The notes under the pieces: model-generated | Told to the model about the DNA's origin: nothing | What the model saw: only the letters and a program-made list of their open reading frames with translations | Database searches by the model: none | Shown here: positions 52,713 through 63,941 of the stretch, one piece after another | How positions within the stretch are numbered: the stretch's first letter is position 1 | How the letters are laid out: each line of letters starts with the position of its first letter | Made by a program: the position numbers and the translations under genes | From: Thiothrix litoralis | GTDB taxonomy: Bacteria; Pseudomonadota; Gammaproteobacteria; Thiotrichales; Thiotrichaceae | Length of the DNA: 64,000 bases | NCBI RefSeq assembly: GCF_017901135.1 | Contig: NZ_CP072801.1 | Span: 682,001 to 746,000, forward strand | Reading direction: 5' to 3'

Positions 52713-54269
52713 ATGAGCCGTTTATTGCGTTCCAGTGCTGTTATCAGTGCGATGACCATGATTTCCCGCGTGCTGGGCTTGCTGCGCGACATGATTGTTG
52801 CCCGCTATTTTCCGGTGGATGGCGCAACCGATGCGTTTTACGTCGCGTTCAGGATACCCAACCTGTTGCGACGTTTGTTTGCTGAAGGGGCTTTTTCGCT
52901 GGCTTTTGTGCCGGTGTTGTCGGAATACAAGACCAAGCAAGATCAGGCGACGCTTAAAGACTTGATTGACCATGTGGCGGGTTATCTGGCGCTGATCCTG
53001 CTGGTGATCACGGTCATCGGGGTGGTGGCCGCGCCGGTGGTGATGTGGGTGTTTGCGCCGGGGTTTGGCGATAAGCCGAATGCTCGGCCGGATCTGGCGG
53101 TGGAGATGTTGCGGATTACCTTCCCCTACATCCTGTTCATTTCGTTGACGGCGTTTGTCAGCGGTATCCTCAATACCTTCCACAAGTTTGCGATTCCTGC
53201 GTTGACGCCTGCTCTGCTGAACGTGGTGATGATTGCGGCGGCAGTGTGGGGTGCACCTTATTTTAAAGAGCCAGTGCTGGTGTTAGCGTGGGGCGTATTT
53301 TTCGCGGGGATTGCGCAATTGGTGTTTCAGTTGCCGACGCTTACCCGCTTGGGTTTGTTGCCGCGCTTCCGTATCCGCCGTAAACATGAGGGGGTCAGCC
53401 GTATTATGAAGCTGATGCTGCCGACCTTGTTTGGTTCGTCGATTGCGCAGTTGAATTTGCTGATTAATACCTTGCTGGCCTCGTTTTTGGCGGTGGGCAG
53501 TATTTCGTGGCTGTATTATTCCGACCGTTTTGTGGAATTGCCCTTGGCGATTGTGGGAGTGGCACTGGGGACGGTGATCTTACCTAAATTGTCGAGCGAC
53601 CATGCCAAGGCCGATGCTACGCAATTCCAGCATACAATGGATTGGGCGTTACGCTTGGGTTTGCTGATTTCGCTTCCAGCGACGCTAGGTTTAATCTTGT
53701 TGGCAAAGCCGATTCTGGCGACGGTGATGATGCACGGTGCATTCGAGTGGAAAGATGTACAAATGTCATCCCTGAGTCTGATGACTTACGCAGTGGGCTT
53801 GAGCGGTTTCATTTTGGTGAAAGTGCTGGCTCCGGGTTTTTATTCGCGTCAGGACACTAAAACGCCGGTCAAAATCGGTATCATCTCGATCTTGGCAAAT
53901 ATGGCCTTGAATGTGGTGATTGTGCTGCCGTGGTATTTTTCGGGTACGCCGGGTGCGCACGCGGGTTTGGCCTTGGCGACGGCATTGGCGGGGTATGTGA
54001 ATGCCGGGTTGTTGTTCTATAACCTGCATAAACAACAGATTTTTGACCCGGAGAAGGGTTGGAGCGTATTTTTAAGCAAAATCGGCCTGGCTTGTGTGGT
54101 CATGGGCGGGTTGGTTGGGTTGGTATCACCGAACGATCTGTGGTGGCAAACCTCGGCAGTATCACTGAAGGTGAGCTGGCTGACGGGTTTGATGGTATTG
54201 GCACTGGGCAGTTATTTCGCAACCCTGCGTTTGTTGGGAATGCCGTTCAGGCAAATGCTGGGGCGCTGA
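52713..54269 (+). CDS. murJ: Lipid II flippase MurJ
   Basis: Polytopic MOP-superfamily transporter of 518 residues that moves lipid II across the inner membrane for peptidoglycan synthesis. About 14 hydrophobic segments are visible. Family signatures include the N-terminal MTMISRVLGLLRDMIVARYF, GATDAFYVAFRIPNLLRRLFAEGAFS with the essential arginines, and LVKVLAPGFYSRQDTKTPVKIG. Confidence 0.96.
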   Translation: MSRLLRSSAVISAMTMISRVLGLLRDMIVARYFPVDGATDAFYVAFRIPNLLRRLFAEGAFSLAFVPVLSEYKTKQDQATLKDLIDHVAGYLALILLVITVIGVVAAPVVMWVFAPGFGDKPNARPDLAVEMLRITFPYILFISLTAFVSGILNTFHKFAIPALTPALLNVVMIAAAVWGAPYFKEPVLVLAWGVFFAGIAQLVFQLPTLTRLGLLPRFRIRRKHEGVSRIMKLMLPTLFGSSIAQLNLLINTLLASFLAVGSISWLYYSDRFVELPLAIVGVALGTVILPKLSSDHAKADATQFQHTMDWALRLGLLISLPATLGLILLAKPILATVMMHGAFEWKDVQMSSLSLMTYAVGLSGFILVKVLAPGFYSRQDTKTPVKIGIISILANMALNVVIVLPWYFSGTPGAHAGLALATALAGYVNAGLLFYNLHKQQIFDPEKGWSVFLSKIGLACVVMGGLVGLVSPNDLWWQTSAVSLKVSWLTGLMVLALGSYFATLRLLGMPFRQMLGR

Positions 54270-54329
54270 AACTTTTTTCTCTGTTACACTCGTGCGAGTG
54301 TCAGAATACTTAAAATACAGGAATCTATT

Positions 54330-55931
54330 TTGAAAAAATTAGCGACGCTGTTATCTGTCCCAGTGGTTTTACTGGTGGCATGGGGTGGCTCCAGTTGGTA
54401 TGTCGGGCAGCAAACCGAAGCCTCTTTGAAGCAGTTTATTGAACAACAGAATCAGGCCTCGGCGCAAAGCGGCATCAAACAAGAATTGGTTAGCTACGAA
54501 AAAACCCCCTTTGGCGCAAAAGCCGTGACCAAGTTGAGCGGTAGCGAGCCACCCCTGAGTGAATTGGGGGATATTCAGTTCATCAATGATGTCAGCAATG
54601 GGCCAATACTGTTTGGTGGTGGCCGTGCCGTACAGTTTGGTAGTGCCCGTATCGACACCCATCTGGATCTGGAGGCGCTGGATGCAGAAAAGCGTCAGTG
54701 GCTGACCACGGCGTTTGATGGCAAAGCACCGTTGGAAGGCCATACGGTTATCGGGTTCGGTGGTGACGCAAGTTACGCTTTTAACACCAATCCTTTAAAA
54801 GTGGATCAAGGTGGCACGATAGCGACGGTGGAAGGCATTACCTTTTCCGGCACATCTGTGGCTGACCATATGGGTGACATCAGCCTGCGGGCGGGTAAAG
54901 TTGATATTAAGGATGCAACGACCCAGTTTACCCTGCCTTCCTTGCAACTGGACGGTGATATTACCGGCATGATTGGTGGGCAAGTCTTGGGCAAGTTCGA
55001 TCTGAAAGCACCGGGTGTGTCGATTCTGGCGGAAGGTACTACCGTCCCCATGAGCTTCGATCTGGCCTTACAAAGTGACAGTGGCATTACCGACAATGCT
55101 GTGTCGGGTAAAATGGCGGTACAAGCTGCGAATATCCAGGGCGTTAACGATGCCGTGAGCAAGCTGGATTACACAGTGGATGTCCACGGGCTGGATGTGG
55201 CAGGTCTCGAGGAAATGGGCAAACTTCAGGCTGAGTTACAAAGTGCCCAAAACCAGATGATCTGGAGTGCCGATGCCACCGAAACCCCCGAAGGCCAGCA
55301 AAAACAACAGGAACTGATGACCAGACTGACGGAAACCAGCGGCAAAGTGGTCGAAACCCTGTTTGGCAAAGTACTAAAAACGGACAAAAGCCGTTTGCAC
55401 ACCACCCTGTTGGCAGAAAGCCCCAAGGGTAAGTTGAATGCCGACATCGACCTGACCTACACGGGCAAAGAAGTACCGGACATGATGGCATTGTCGAGTT
55501 ATGGCGCGAATGACTGGGCAAAAATGCTGAAAGGCAAGGTGATGCTGGATGCTGATAAAGGCATGTTGCCTGCCGGTACCGAGATCATGTTGACACCGCT
55601 GACACAACAAGGCTTGATCAAATTGGAGGGTGAGAAAATCAAAAGTAACATCGACTTGGCGGGTGATAATGTTACCCTCAATGGCACGCAAATGAGTTTC
55701 GAGGATCTGGTGAAAATGCTAGCTCCGGCGGGTATGGGTGAAGCAGCACCAGAAGATTCTGCGGATATGGGTATTCCTGAAGACTTGATGAAGCAAATTG
55801 AGGCTGAAGGTATTACCCCAGAAATCATCCAGTTACTGGAGGAAAGTGATGACGTTTCTAAAGAAACCGTTGAGCTCATGAAGCAGTTGCAACAAATGCA
55901 GCAGCAAATGGATGAAGGTAAAAAGGAGTAA
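54330..55931 (+). CDS. YdgA-like DUF945 protein
   Basis: Protein of 533 residues with one N-terminal membrane anchor (residues 5-25) and a large periplasmic part, matching the YdgA/DUF945 family. Function unknown; related to envelope proteins. It starts with TTG at 54330, with AGGA eight bases upstream and no better alternative. The C-terminus is glutamine/methionine-rich. It is followed immediately by cnoX, whose ribosome site lies inside its last codons. Confidence 0.8.
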   Translation: MKKLATLLSVPVVLLVAWGGSSWYVGQQTEASLKQFIEQQNQASAQSGIKQELVSYEKTPFGAKAVTKLSGSEPPLSELGDIQFINDVSNGPILFGGGRAVQFGSARIDTHLDLEALDAEKRQWLTTAFDGKAPLEGHTVIGFGGDASYAFNTNPLKVDQGGTIATVEGITFSGTSVADHMGDISLRAGKVDIKDATTQFTLPSLQLDGDITGMIGGQVLGKFDLKAPGVSILAEGTTVPMSFDLALQSDSGITDNAVSGKMAVQAANIQGVNDAVSKLDYTVDVHGLDVAGLEEMGKLQAELQSAQNQMIWSADATETPEGQQKQQELMTRLTETSGKVVETLFGKVLKTDKSRLHTTLLAESPKGKLNADIDLTYTGKEVPDMMALSSYGANDWAKMLKGKVMLDADKGMLPAGTEIMLTPLTQQGLIKLEGEKIKSNIDLAGDNVTLNGTQMSFEDLVKMLAPAGMGEAAPEDSADMGIPEDLMKQIEAEGITPEIIQLLEESDDVSKETVELMKQLQQMQQQMDEGKKE

Positions 55932-55937
55932 ATGACA

Positions 55938-56804
55938 ATGGCTGATTCCCCCTATATTTTTGACGCGACCCCGCAGAATTTCCAGCAAATCATGGAAAGT
56001 TCTTACCAAGTGCCTGTTCTGGTGGATTTCTGGGCTGACTGGTGTCAACCGTGTAAAACGCTGATGCCGATGTTGGCAAAATTGGCGAATGAGTATCAGG
56101 GTGCTTTCATTCTGGTCAAGGTCAACAGTGACGAGCAACAACAACTCGCCGCGCAATTCGGTGTGCGTAACCTGCCGACAGTCAAAGTTATCAAGGATGG
56201 CAAGATTGTTGATGAATTCATGGGGGTACAGCCGGAGTCCGAAATCCGCAAACTGATCGACCGCCACCGGGCACGCAAGACCGAGCCGTACCGTCAGCAA
56301 GCGCTGGAAATGTACAACAACGGTGATTTGCCGGGGGCGACCCAACTGATGGAACAGGTCGTGCAACACGAGCCTGACTTCTACGAGGCGGTGATTGAGC
56401 TGGCGGGAATGCTGATTCAGCAAGAGCGGGCGGAAGAGGCCGAAGTGATGCTGCAAGGCATTCCCCCGGATGCCATCGACAATCAGGTTATCAGTCAGTT
56501 ATTGGCTGAGGTGAAACGTGCCAAGTTGCAGGCGCAAGTGGTGGGTGTGGATACCTCGGCACTGGAACAACGTCTGGCAGAAAACCCTGACGATCTTGCC
56601 ACCATGCTGGAGTTAGCAAACATTCGCGTGGGAATGGATGAAATTGAAGCTGGTTTGGAGCTGTATTTCGCTGTCCACAAAAAAGACAGCAATTTTCAGG
56701 ATGGTGCAGGCAAGAAAGGCTTATTCAGCACGTTTGAGCTGATCGGTTCTGGCAATCCCCTGGTGAAAAAATACCGTAATAAGCTATTTGCCTTGTTGTA
56801 TTGA
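55938..56804 (+). CDS. cnoX: CnoX (YbbN), thioredoxin-TPR co-chaperone
   Basis: Protein of 288 residues. The N-terminal thioredoxin domain has the active-site-like WADWCQPCK, and the C-terminal TPR-like half carries helical repeats. In E. coli CnoX protects substrates from oxidative damage and hands them to GroEL or DnaK. Two ATGs occur: 55932, only three bases after AGGAG, and 55938, nine bases after it; the second is preferred. Both cysteines of the CxxC are present, unlike the SxxC of E. coli CnoX, so redox activity is possible. It lies just ahead of the grpE-dnaK-dnaJ chaperone genes. Confidence 0.88.
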   Translation: MADSPYIFDATPQNFQQIMESSYQVPVLVDFWADWCQPCKTLMPMLAKLANEYQGAFILVKVNSDEQQQLAAQFGVRNLPTVKVIKDGKIVDEFMGVQPESEIRKLIDRHRARKTEPYRQQALEMYNNGDLPGATQLMEQVVQHEPDFYEAVIELAGMLIQQERAEEAEVMLQGIPPDAIDNQVISQLLAEVKRAKLQAQVVGVDTSALEQRLAENPDDLATMLELANIRVGMDEIEAGLELYFAVHKKDSNFQDGAGKKGLFSTFELIGSGNPLVKKYRNKLFALLY

Positions 56805-56872
56805 TATTTAGCACAGTATTCGCAGCATTTCTCTTGTGCTGCCCTTGAAATCCCCAAACTAAACCTTACTTT

Positions 56873-56903
56873 CCACGGCGAAATGATTTTTATCGCCGTG
56901 GAG
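56873..56903 (+). promoter_or_regulatory. Candidate RNA thermometer in the grpE leader
   Basis: Perfect stem CCACGGCG / CGCCGTGG (56873-56880 and 56894-56901) with an A/T-rich 13-base loop. The 3' arm includes the first two bases of the GGAG ribosome site (56900-56903), seven bases before the grpE ATG. Melting at high temperature would free the site. Confidence 0.5.
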
Positions 56904-56910
56904 TAGCAAA

Positions 56911-57456
56911 ATGAATGATCCAAAAGACAACCTGCCAGACGCAGCGACAAACGATGCAGAAGACGCTGTGGTCGAAGTGACGGATATTGAGCCATTAAAC
57001 ACTGAAGAATTACAAGCCGAACTCGATAAAGCCAAGACTGAAGCCGCTGATAATTATGAACAATTATTGCGTGCCCAGGCCGAACTGGCCAACCAACGCC
57101 GTCGTGCCGAAAAGCAGGTCGAAGATGCCCATAAATTCGCCGCCCAGAAATTCCTCGAATCCATTATTCCGGTCATCGACAGTCTGGAAATGGGCGTGCA
57201 GGCTGAAGGTGACATCGCACAAATCCGCGAAGGGATGCAACTTACCCTCAAGCAATTTGAGACTGTGATGGAAAAATTCAATATCGAAGCCGTTGGCAAG
57301 CTGGGTGATACCTTTAACCCTGAACATCACCAAGCCATGTCGATGCAGCCACACCCTGACTTTGCTAACAATACCGTGTCAATGGTCATGCAAAAAGGCT
57401 ATCTGCTCAACGGGCGTGTGGTGCGTCCTGCGATGGTGATGATTAGCAAAAAGTAA
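56911..57456 (+). CDS. grpE: Nucleotide exchange factor GrpE
   Basis: Co-chaperone of 181 residues that releases ADP from DnaK. A long N-terminal coiled-coil (about 28-75) is followed by the C-terminal beta-domain with FNPEHHQAMSMQ and VMQKGYLLNGRVVRPAMVMISK signatures. It is the first gene of the grpE-dnaK-dnaJ-dapB cluster. Its leader can fold into a hairpin covering the ribosome site. Confidence 0.97.
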   Translation: MNDPKDNLPDAATNDAEDAVVEVTDIEPLNTEELQAELDKAKTEAADNYEQLLRAQAELANQRRRAEKQVEDAHKFAAQKFLESIIPVIDSLEMGVQAEGDIAQIREGMQLTLKQFETVMEKFNIEAVGKLGDTFNPEHHQAMSMQPHPDFANNTVSMVMQKGYLLNGRVVRPAMVMISKK

Positions 57457-57475
57457 AAATTCTGTCACGCTGGCT

Positions 57476-57502
57476 CTTGAAAACGGGCACTTAACCCCAC
57501 AT
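57476..57502 (+). promoter_or_regulatory. Sigma-32 heat-shock promoter of dnaK
   Basis: CTTGAAA (57476-57482), a 12-base spacer, then CCCCACAT (57495-57502), an excellent match to the heat-shock consensus CTTGAAA-N11-16-CCCCATNT. It lies in the 105-bp grpE-dnaK gap, so dnaK can be induced independently of grpE. Confidence 0.85.
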
Positions 57503-57561
57503 AAACAAGCCAATTGTGAAACTTACCTCATACTCAAACAAAAGAATTCTGGAGATACATT

Positions 57562-59484
57562 ATGGGAAAGATTATCGGTATTGACCTTGGTACAACCAAC
57601 TCTTGTGTGGCTGTTATGGATGGCGACAAGCCACGGGTCATCGAAAACGCTGAAGGCGACCGCACCACCCCGTCCATCATCGCCTTTATGGATGATGAAG
57701 TACTGGTTGGTCAAACCGCCAAACGTCAGGCTGTCACCAACCCGGAAAATACCCTGTACGCGATCAAGCGTCTGATCGGTCGGCGTTTTCAGGAAGATGC
57801 TGTACAGAAAGACATCAAGCTGGTGCCTTACAAAATCGTCAAAGCTGACAACGGCGATGCGTGGGTAGACGTGCGTGGCAAGAAAATGGCTCCGCCAGAA
57901 ATTTCTGCCCGTGTACTGATGAAAATGAAGAAAACCGCTGAAGACTACCTCGGTGAACCTGTCACTGAAGCGGTCATTACCGTTCCGGCTTACTTCAACG
58001 ACTCCCAGCGTCAAGCAACCAAGGACGCAGGTAAAATCGCCGGTCTGGAAGTCAAACGTATTATCAATGAGCCAACCGCTGCGGCACTGGCTTACGGGAT
58101 GGACAAATCCAAAGGCGATAGCAAAATCGCTGTATATGACTTGGGCGGTGGTACATTCGACGTCTCCATTATCGAAATCGCTGACGTTGATGGCGAAATG
58201 CAGTTTGAAGTACTGTCCACCAACGGTGACACCTTCCTCGGTGGTGAAGACTTCGATATGCGCCTGATCGACTATCTGGCAGACGAATTCCGCAAAACCA
58301 GCGGTATCGACCTCAAAGGTGATGCACTGGCGATGCAGCGTCTGAAAGATGCCGCCGAAAAAGCCAAGATCGAACTGTCGACCAGCCAACAGTCTGATAT
58401 CAACCTGCCGTACATCACCGCCGATGCTTCTGGCCCGAAACACTTGAACATCAAAGTGAGCCGCGCCAAGCTGGAATCACTGGTGGATGACCTGATCGAG
58501 CGCACCATTGCCCCTTGCAAAGTGGCACTGAAAGACGCTGGTTTGTCCGCAGCCCAGATCAATGACGTGATCATGGTTGGTGGTCAAACCCGTATGCCGA
58601 AAGTACAGGAAGCGGTTAAAAACTTCTTCGGTAAAGAGCCACGCAAAGACGTGAACCCTGACGAAGCGGTTGCTGTGGGCGCTGCAATCCAAGGCGGCGT
58701 ATTGGGTGGTGGCGTAAAAGACATCCTGCTGCTGGACGTTACTCCACTGTCGTTGGGTATTGAAACCCTCGGTGGTGTCATGACCAAGCTGATCCAGAAG
58801 AACACCACGATTCCAACCAAAGCATCACAAGTGTTCTCCACAGCAGAAGACAACCAGACCGCTGTTACCGTGCATGTACTGCAAGGCGAACGCGAAATGG
58901 CGCGTGACAACAAGTCACTGGGACGTTTTGACCTGCAAGACATCCCGCCTGCGCCACGTGGTATGCCACAGGTTGAAGTCACTTTCGACATCGACGCCAA
59001 CGGCATCCTGAATGTGGGCGCGAAAGACAAGTCTACTGGGAAGCAGCAAACCATCGTCATCAAGGCTTCTTCTGGTCTGTCTGACAAAGAAGTTGAGCAA
59101 ATGGTCAAAGATGCCGAAGCTCATGCGGAAGACGACCGCAAGCAACGCGAACTGGTCGATGCACGTAATCAAGCTGACAGCATGATTCATGGCACTGAAA
59201 AGTCGTTGAAAGAATACGGCGAGAAAGTGGATAGCGCGACCCGTGCTAACATTGAATCCTTGGTCAGCGAACTGCGTGACGCGATCAAAGGCGACAACAA
59301 AGACGTGATCGAGCGCAAGTCCGAAGCGTTGATGGAAGCCTCTGGCAAACTGATGCAAGCAATGGCTGGCGGCGCAGAAGGCGGCGCAGCACCGGGTGCA
59401 GACGCTCAACAAGCGGGTGGCGGCAAGCCGGGCGATGACGACATCGTTGATGCCGAGTTTGAAGAAGTAGATGGCAAAAAGTAA
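57562..59484 (+). CDS. dnaK: Chaperone DnaK (Hsp70)
   Basis: Hsp70 chaperone of 640 residues. The nucleotide-binding domain starts [20 protein letters not shown], with the phosphate loop [13 protein letters not shown]; the substrate-binding domain follows the [19 protein letters not shown] linker. The C-terminal tail ends in acidic DAEFEEVD followed by GKK. It is driven by a strong sigma-32 promoter in the gap after grpE and is followed by dnaJ. Confidence 0.98.
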   Translation: MGKIIGIDLGTTNSCVAVMDGDKPRVIENAEGDRTTPSIIAFMDDEVLVGQTAKRQAVTNPENTLYAIKRLIGRRFQEDAVQKDIKLVPYKIVKADNGDAWVDVRGKKMAPPEISARVLMKMKKTAEDYLGEPVTEAVITVPAYFNDSQRQATKDAGKIAGLEVKRIINEPTAAALAYGMDKSKGDSKIAVYDLGGGTFDVSIIEIADVDGEMQFEVLSTNGDTFLGGEDFDMRLIDYLADEFRKTSGIDLKGDALAMQRLKDAAEKAKIELSTSQQSDINLPYITADASGPKHLNIKVSRAKLESLVDDLIERTIAPCKVALKDAGLSAAQINDVIMVGGQTRMPKVQEAVKNFFGKEPRKDVNPDEAVAVGAAIQGGVLGGGVKDILLLDVTPLSLGIETLGGVMTKLIQKNTTIPTKASQVFSTAEDNQTAVTVHVLQGEREMARDNKSLGRFDLQDIPPAPRGMPQVEVTFDIDANGILNVGAKDKSTGKQQTIVIKASSGLSDKEVEQMVKDAEAHAEDDRKQRELVDARNQADSMIHGTEKSLKEYGEKVDSATRANIESLVSELRDAIKGDNKDVIERKSEALMEASGKLMQAMAGGAEGGAAPGADAQQAGGGKPGDDDIVDAEFEEVDGKK

Positions 59485-59505
59485 GCTCGCCATTCTCTAA
59501 AAATA

Positions 59506-59537
59506 CAGGCGCAGCAGGATTTTCCTGCTGTGCCTGC
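59506..59537 (+). other. Hairpin between dnaK and dnaJ
   Basis: Long imperfect stem, CAGGCGCAGCAGGA against TCCTGCTGTGCCTG, with a T-rich loop and no T-run after it. It is more likely an mRNA processing or stability element than a full terminator. Confidence 0.5.
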
Positions 59538-59562
59538 TTGCGTTTAAGTGGGAATTGAATTT

Positions 59563-61528
<1,966 letters not shown>

Positions 61529-61529
<1 letters not shown>

Positions 61530-62206
61530 TGCAAACGACACCTGTACGCCTGTGGGATTTGCCGACACGTTTGTTCCACTGGTCATTGGTAGTAGGTATC
61601 GGTTTCTCGTGGTTTTGCGCAGAAACCGGTGGCAACTGGATGGTATGGCACGAGCGTAGCGGGGTTTTCCTGCTGGCGTTGGTGTTATTCCGTGTGGTGT
61701 GGGGCGTTATTGGTAGCGATACTGCGCGATTTTCCCGTTTTATGACGTCGCCACGCCATGCTTTCCAGCATTTACGTGAACTAATGGGGCAGGGTACGGC
61801 ATTTCATGCAGGACATAACCCTTTAGGTGCATGGATGGTGGTGGCCTTGTTGTTGATAGTGGTGTTTCAGGGCGTAACAGGCTTGTTCGCGACGGATGAC
61901 ATCATGACCGAAGGGCCGTTGATCGGTCTGGTGTCAGGCAGTACGGCTGACACACTGACCACCATCCATCATTTAACCTTTAATATCATTCTGTTGCTGG
62001 TGGCTGTTCATGTTGCGGCGGTGTTGTATTATCGCGTGGTGAAGCGCACCAATTTGATTAAGGCGATGGTGGTCGGGCAGGCTGATTGGCCTGTTACGCA
62101 ATCACCGCCGCCTGCATTGGCTTTCAAACCCGCATGGTTGGGGTTGGTCGTGTTCGCGGTGATTTACGCGGGTGTGTATTTTGGGATTAAATTTCTGGCG
62201 GGTTGA
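61529..62206 (+). CDS. Cytochrome b561-type membrane protein
   Basis: Di-haem b-type cytochrome of 225 residues with four main hydrophobic helices and a C-terminal helix. The family start VRLWDLPTRLFHWSLV holds the first haem histidine. Further histidines appear in MVWHERSG, AFHAGHNPLG and LTTIHHLTFNIILLLVAVHVAA. It probably passes electrons between membrane quinol and periplasmic cytochromes, for example the cytochrome c' encoded nearby. The ATG at 61529 overlaps the dapB stop. Confidence 0.88.
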
Positions 62207-62318
62207 TTGCGTTTATCTTGATACAGATCATTAGCGTTTAATTATATACTGAATAAAATGCTCTCCATTAAATAGGCATGACTTCTGCGTGATGTTCTCA
62301 CGGGGAAGGGAGAGTGAA

Positions 62319-63452
62319 ATGAATTTTGAAGCAGTGTTTGGGCAACTCAGTACCGGGGAAATCTCCGCCATCATTGGGCTAGCCGTGGGTCTGACCTTCG
62401 GTATTTTCGCCCAGCAAAGCCGTTTTTGTTTGCGTGCCGCCTGTGTGGAATTCTGGCGCGGGCAGACGGGTAAGAAGTTTGCTATCTGGTTGCTGGCTTT
62501 CGGTGCTGCGATGATCAGCACGCAATATTTTATCGAGACGGGTGCGATTGATACCGGGCAAATTCGGCAGTTGACGAATGCCGGGTCAATGTCAGGGGCA
62601 ATTGTGGGTGGCTTGCTGTTTGGTGGTGGCATGGTGTTGGCCGGTGGCTGCGCTAGTCGCTTACTGGTGTTATCCGCGACGGGTAATATGCGCACCATGG
62701 TCGCTGGGCTGGTGGTTACTATTGTTGCTCAGGCATCGTTGCGCGGTGGCTTGTCGCCGTTACGTGAAAATATTTCTTCGTGGTGGATGGTGGATGGCAG
62801 TGCGCGTGGTTTTGCACACTGGCTACCGCCACACGGTGGTTTGATGCTGGGTGTTGCTTTCCTGCTGTTCGCATTGTGGTTCGCGAAGCGTCATGAGGTG
62901 AATAAATGGTGGGGCTTTGCTGCCATTATTACGGGTTTCAGTATTGCACTGGGCTGGTTGTTGACCAGTTGGCATGCGGCTAATTCGTTCGATATTGTGG
63001 CGGTCAAGAGCGTCAGTTTTACAGGCCCTTCTGCCGATACCTTGATGGGGTTGATCAATCAGCCTGACCTGCCACTGAGTTTTGATGTTGGCCTTATTCC
63101 GGGGGTATTCCTGGGTTCTTTGGTAGCAGCATTGGTGACCCGTGAATTCAAGTGGCAGCAGTTCACGCAGGACAGTGGTTTTTCGCGGTTCTTTATCGGG
63201 GCGGCGTTGATGGGATTTGGCAGTATGCTGGCAGGCGGCTGTGCAGTAGGCGCAGGTGTGACTGGTGGTGTAGTGCTGGTTATTACGGCTTGGGTTGCGC
63301 TGTTCAGCATGTGGATTGGCGCGGGCGTGACTGATTGGCTGGTGGACCGCAAGGCTGATGAAGCCAAAGCTGCAATGGAATCCGCAAAAACGACGGTTGA
63401 TAGTATGCCCCCGTTTGCCACCGCACCGGGAGTGGTGCAGGTGGCAAACTAA
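62319..63452 (+). CDS. YeeE/YedE family sulfur-compound permease
   Basis: Membrane protein of 377 residues with about nine to ten helices, of the YeeE/YedE (TsuA-like) family that imports thiosulfate or related sulfur species. The family's conserved cysteines are present: FCLRAAC (Cys37 and Cys42), AGGCASRLL (Cys110) and LAGGCAVGAGVTGG near the C-terminus. The ATG at 62319 follows a GGGAAGGGAGAG ribosome site; an upstream GTG at 62289 is rejected. Thiosulfate uptake fits the sulfur-oxidising context. Confidence 0.88.
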   Translation: MNFEAVFGQLSTGEISAIIGLAVGLTFGIFAQQSRFCLRAACVEFWRGQTGKKFAIWLLAFGAAMISTQYFIETGAIDTGQIRQLTNAGSMSGAIVGGLLFGGGMVLAGGCASRLLVLSATGNMRTMVAGLVVTIVAQASLRGGLSPLRENISSWWMVDGSARGFAHWLPPHGGLMLGVAFLLFALWFAKRHEVNKWWGFAAIITGFSIALGWLLTSWHAANSFDIVAVKSVSFTGPSADTLMGLINQPDLPLSFDVGLIPGVFLGSLVAALVTREFKWQQFTQDSGFSRFFIGAALMGFGSMLAGGCAVGAGVTGGVVLVITAWVALFSMWIGAGVTDWLVDRKADEAKAAMESAKTTVDSMPPFATAPGVVQVAN

Positions 63453-63473
63453 GAGGCAGGAATCGGGAAGCGT

Positions 63474-63941
63474 TTAATCTTCCTTATATTCCTTGTGGCA
63501 CGCCTTGCAGGACTCGCCAACTTTGCCAAATTGCGGTTTGATGGCTGCCATGTCGCCACCTTTGGCGGCTTCAACCAGAGCGGCTGCTTCTACTTGGAAG
63601 GTTTCCATTTTCTTGTTGAAATCTTCAGCGTTCAATTCAATATCAGCTTTGGCTTCGGTTTCGCCACTGTAGCTGCCTGCAACGAAGCCATTGATTGGGA
63701 ATTTGCTTAATGCTGCAACGGCTTCGGCATTCTTAGTAAATTCTGCCGCATTGAATTCGACATCACCTTTGACCATGGCAGCCATTGGGCCAAAGTGGTG
63801 TTTGATCATGGTGAAAGCACCTTGACGGTAACTAATCGCCTGTTCTTCCGGTGATTTTTCTTCATCTGCCATCGCGCTGGATGCAGCAGTAAAGCTGGCG
63901 GTTGCCAGTACGATAGTCAGCAACTGTTGAAAACGGTTCAT
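63474..63941 (-). CDS. Cytochrome c' family protein
   Basis: Periplasmic four-helix cytochrome of 155 residues. The signal peptide ends near ASSAMADEE (about residue 25), and a single C-terminal haem site CKACH lies at 145-149, the typical place for cytochrome c'/c556. Such proteins bind NO or transfer electrons. AAGGAG lies about ten bases before the ATG. It converges on the YeeE/YedE permease gene. Confidence 0.92.
   Translation of the reverse strand: MNRFQQLLTIVLATASFTAASSAMADEEKSPEEQAISYRQGAFTMIKHHFGPMAAMVKGDVEFNAAEFTKNAEAVAALSKFPINGFVAGSYSGETEAKADIELNAEDFNKKMETFQVEAAALVEAAKGGDMAAIKPQFGKVGESCKACHKEYKED

Noticed and set aside
56833-56857. Sigma-32 promoter for grpE (CTTGTG and CCCCAA, about 13 bases apart)
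   Set aside because: Both boxes deviate from consensus, in contrast to the dnaK promoter; too weak to list as a feature.
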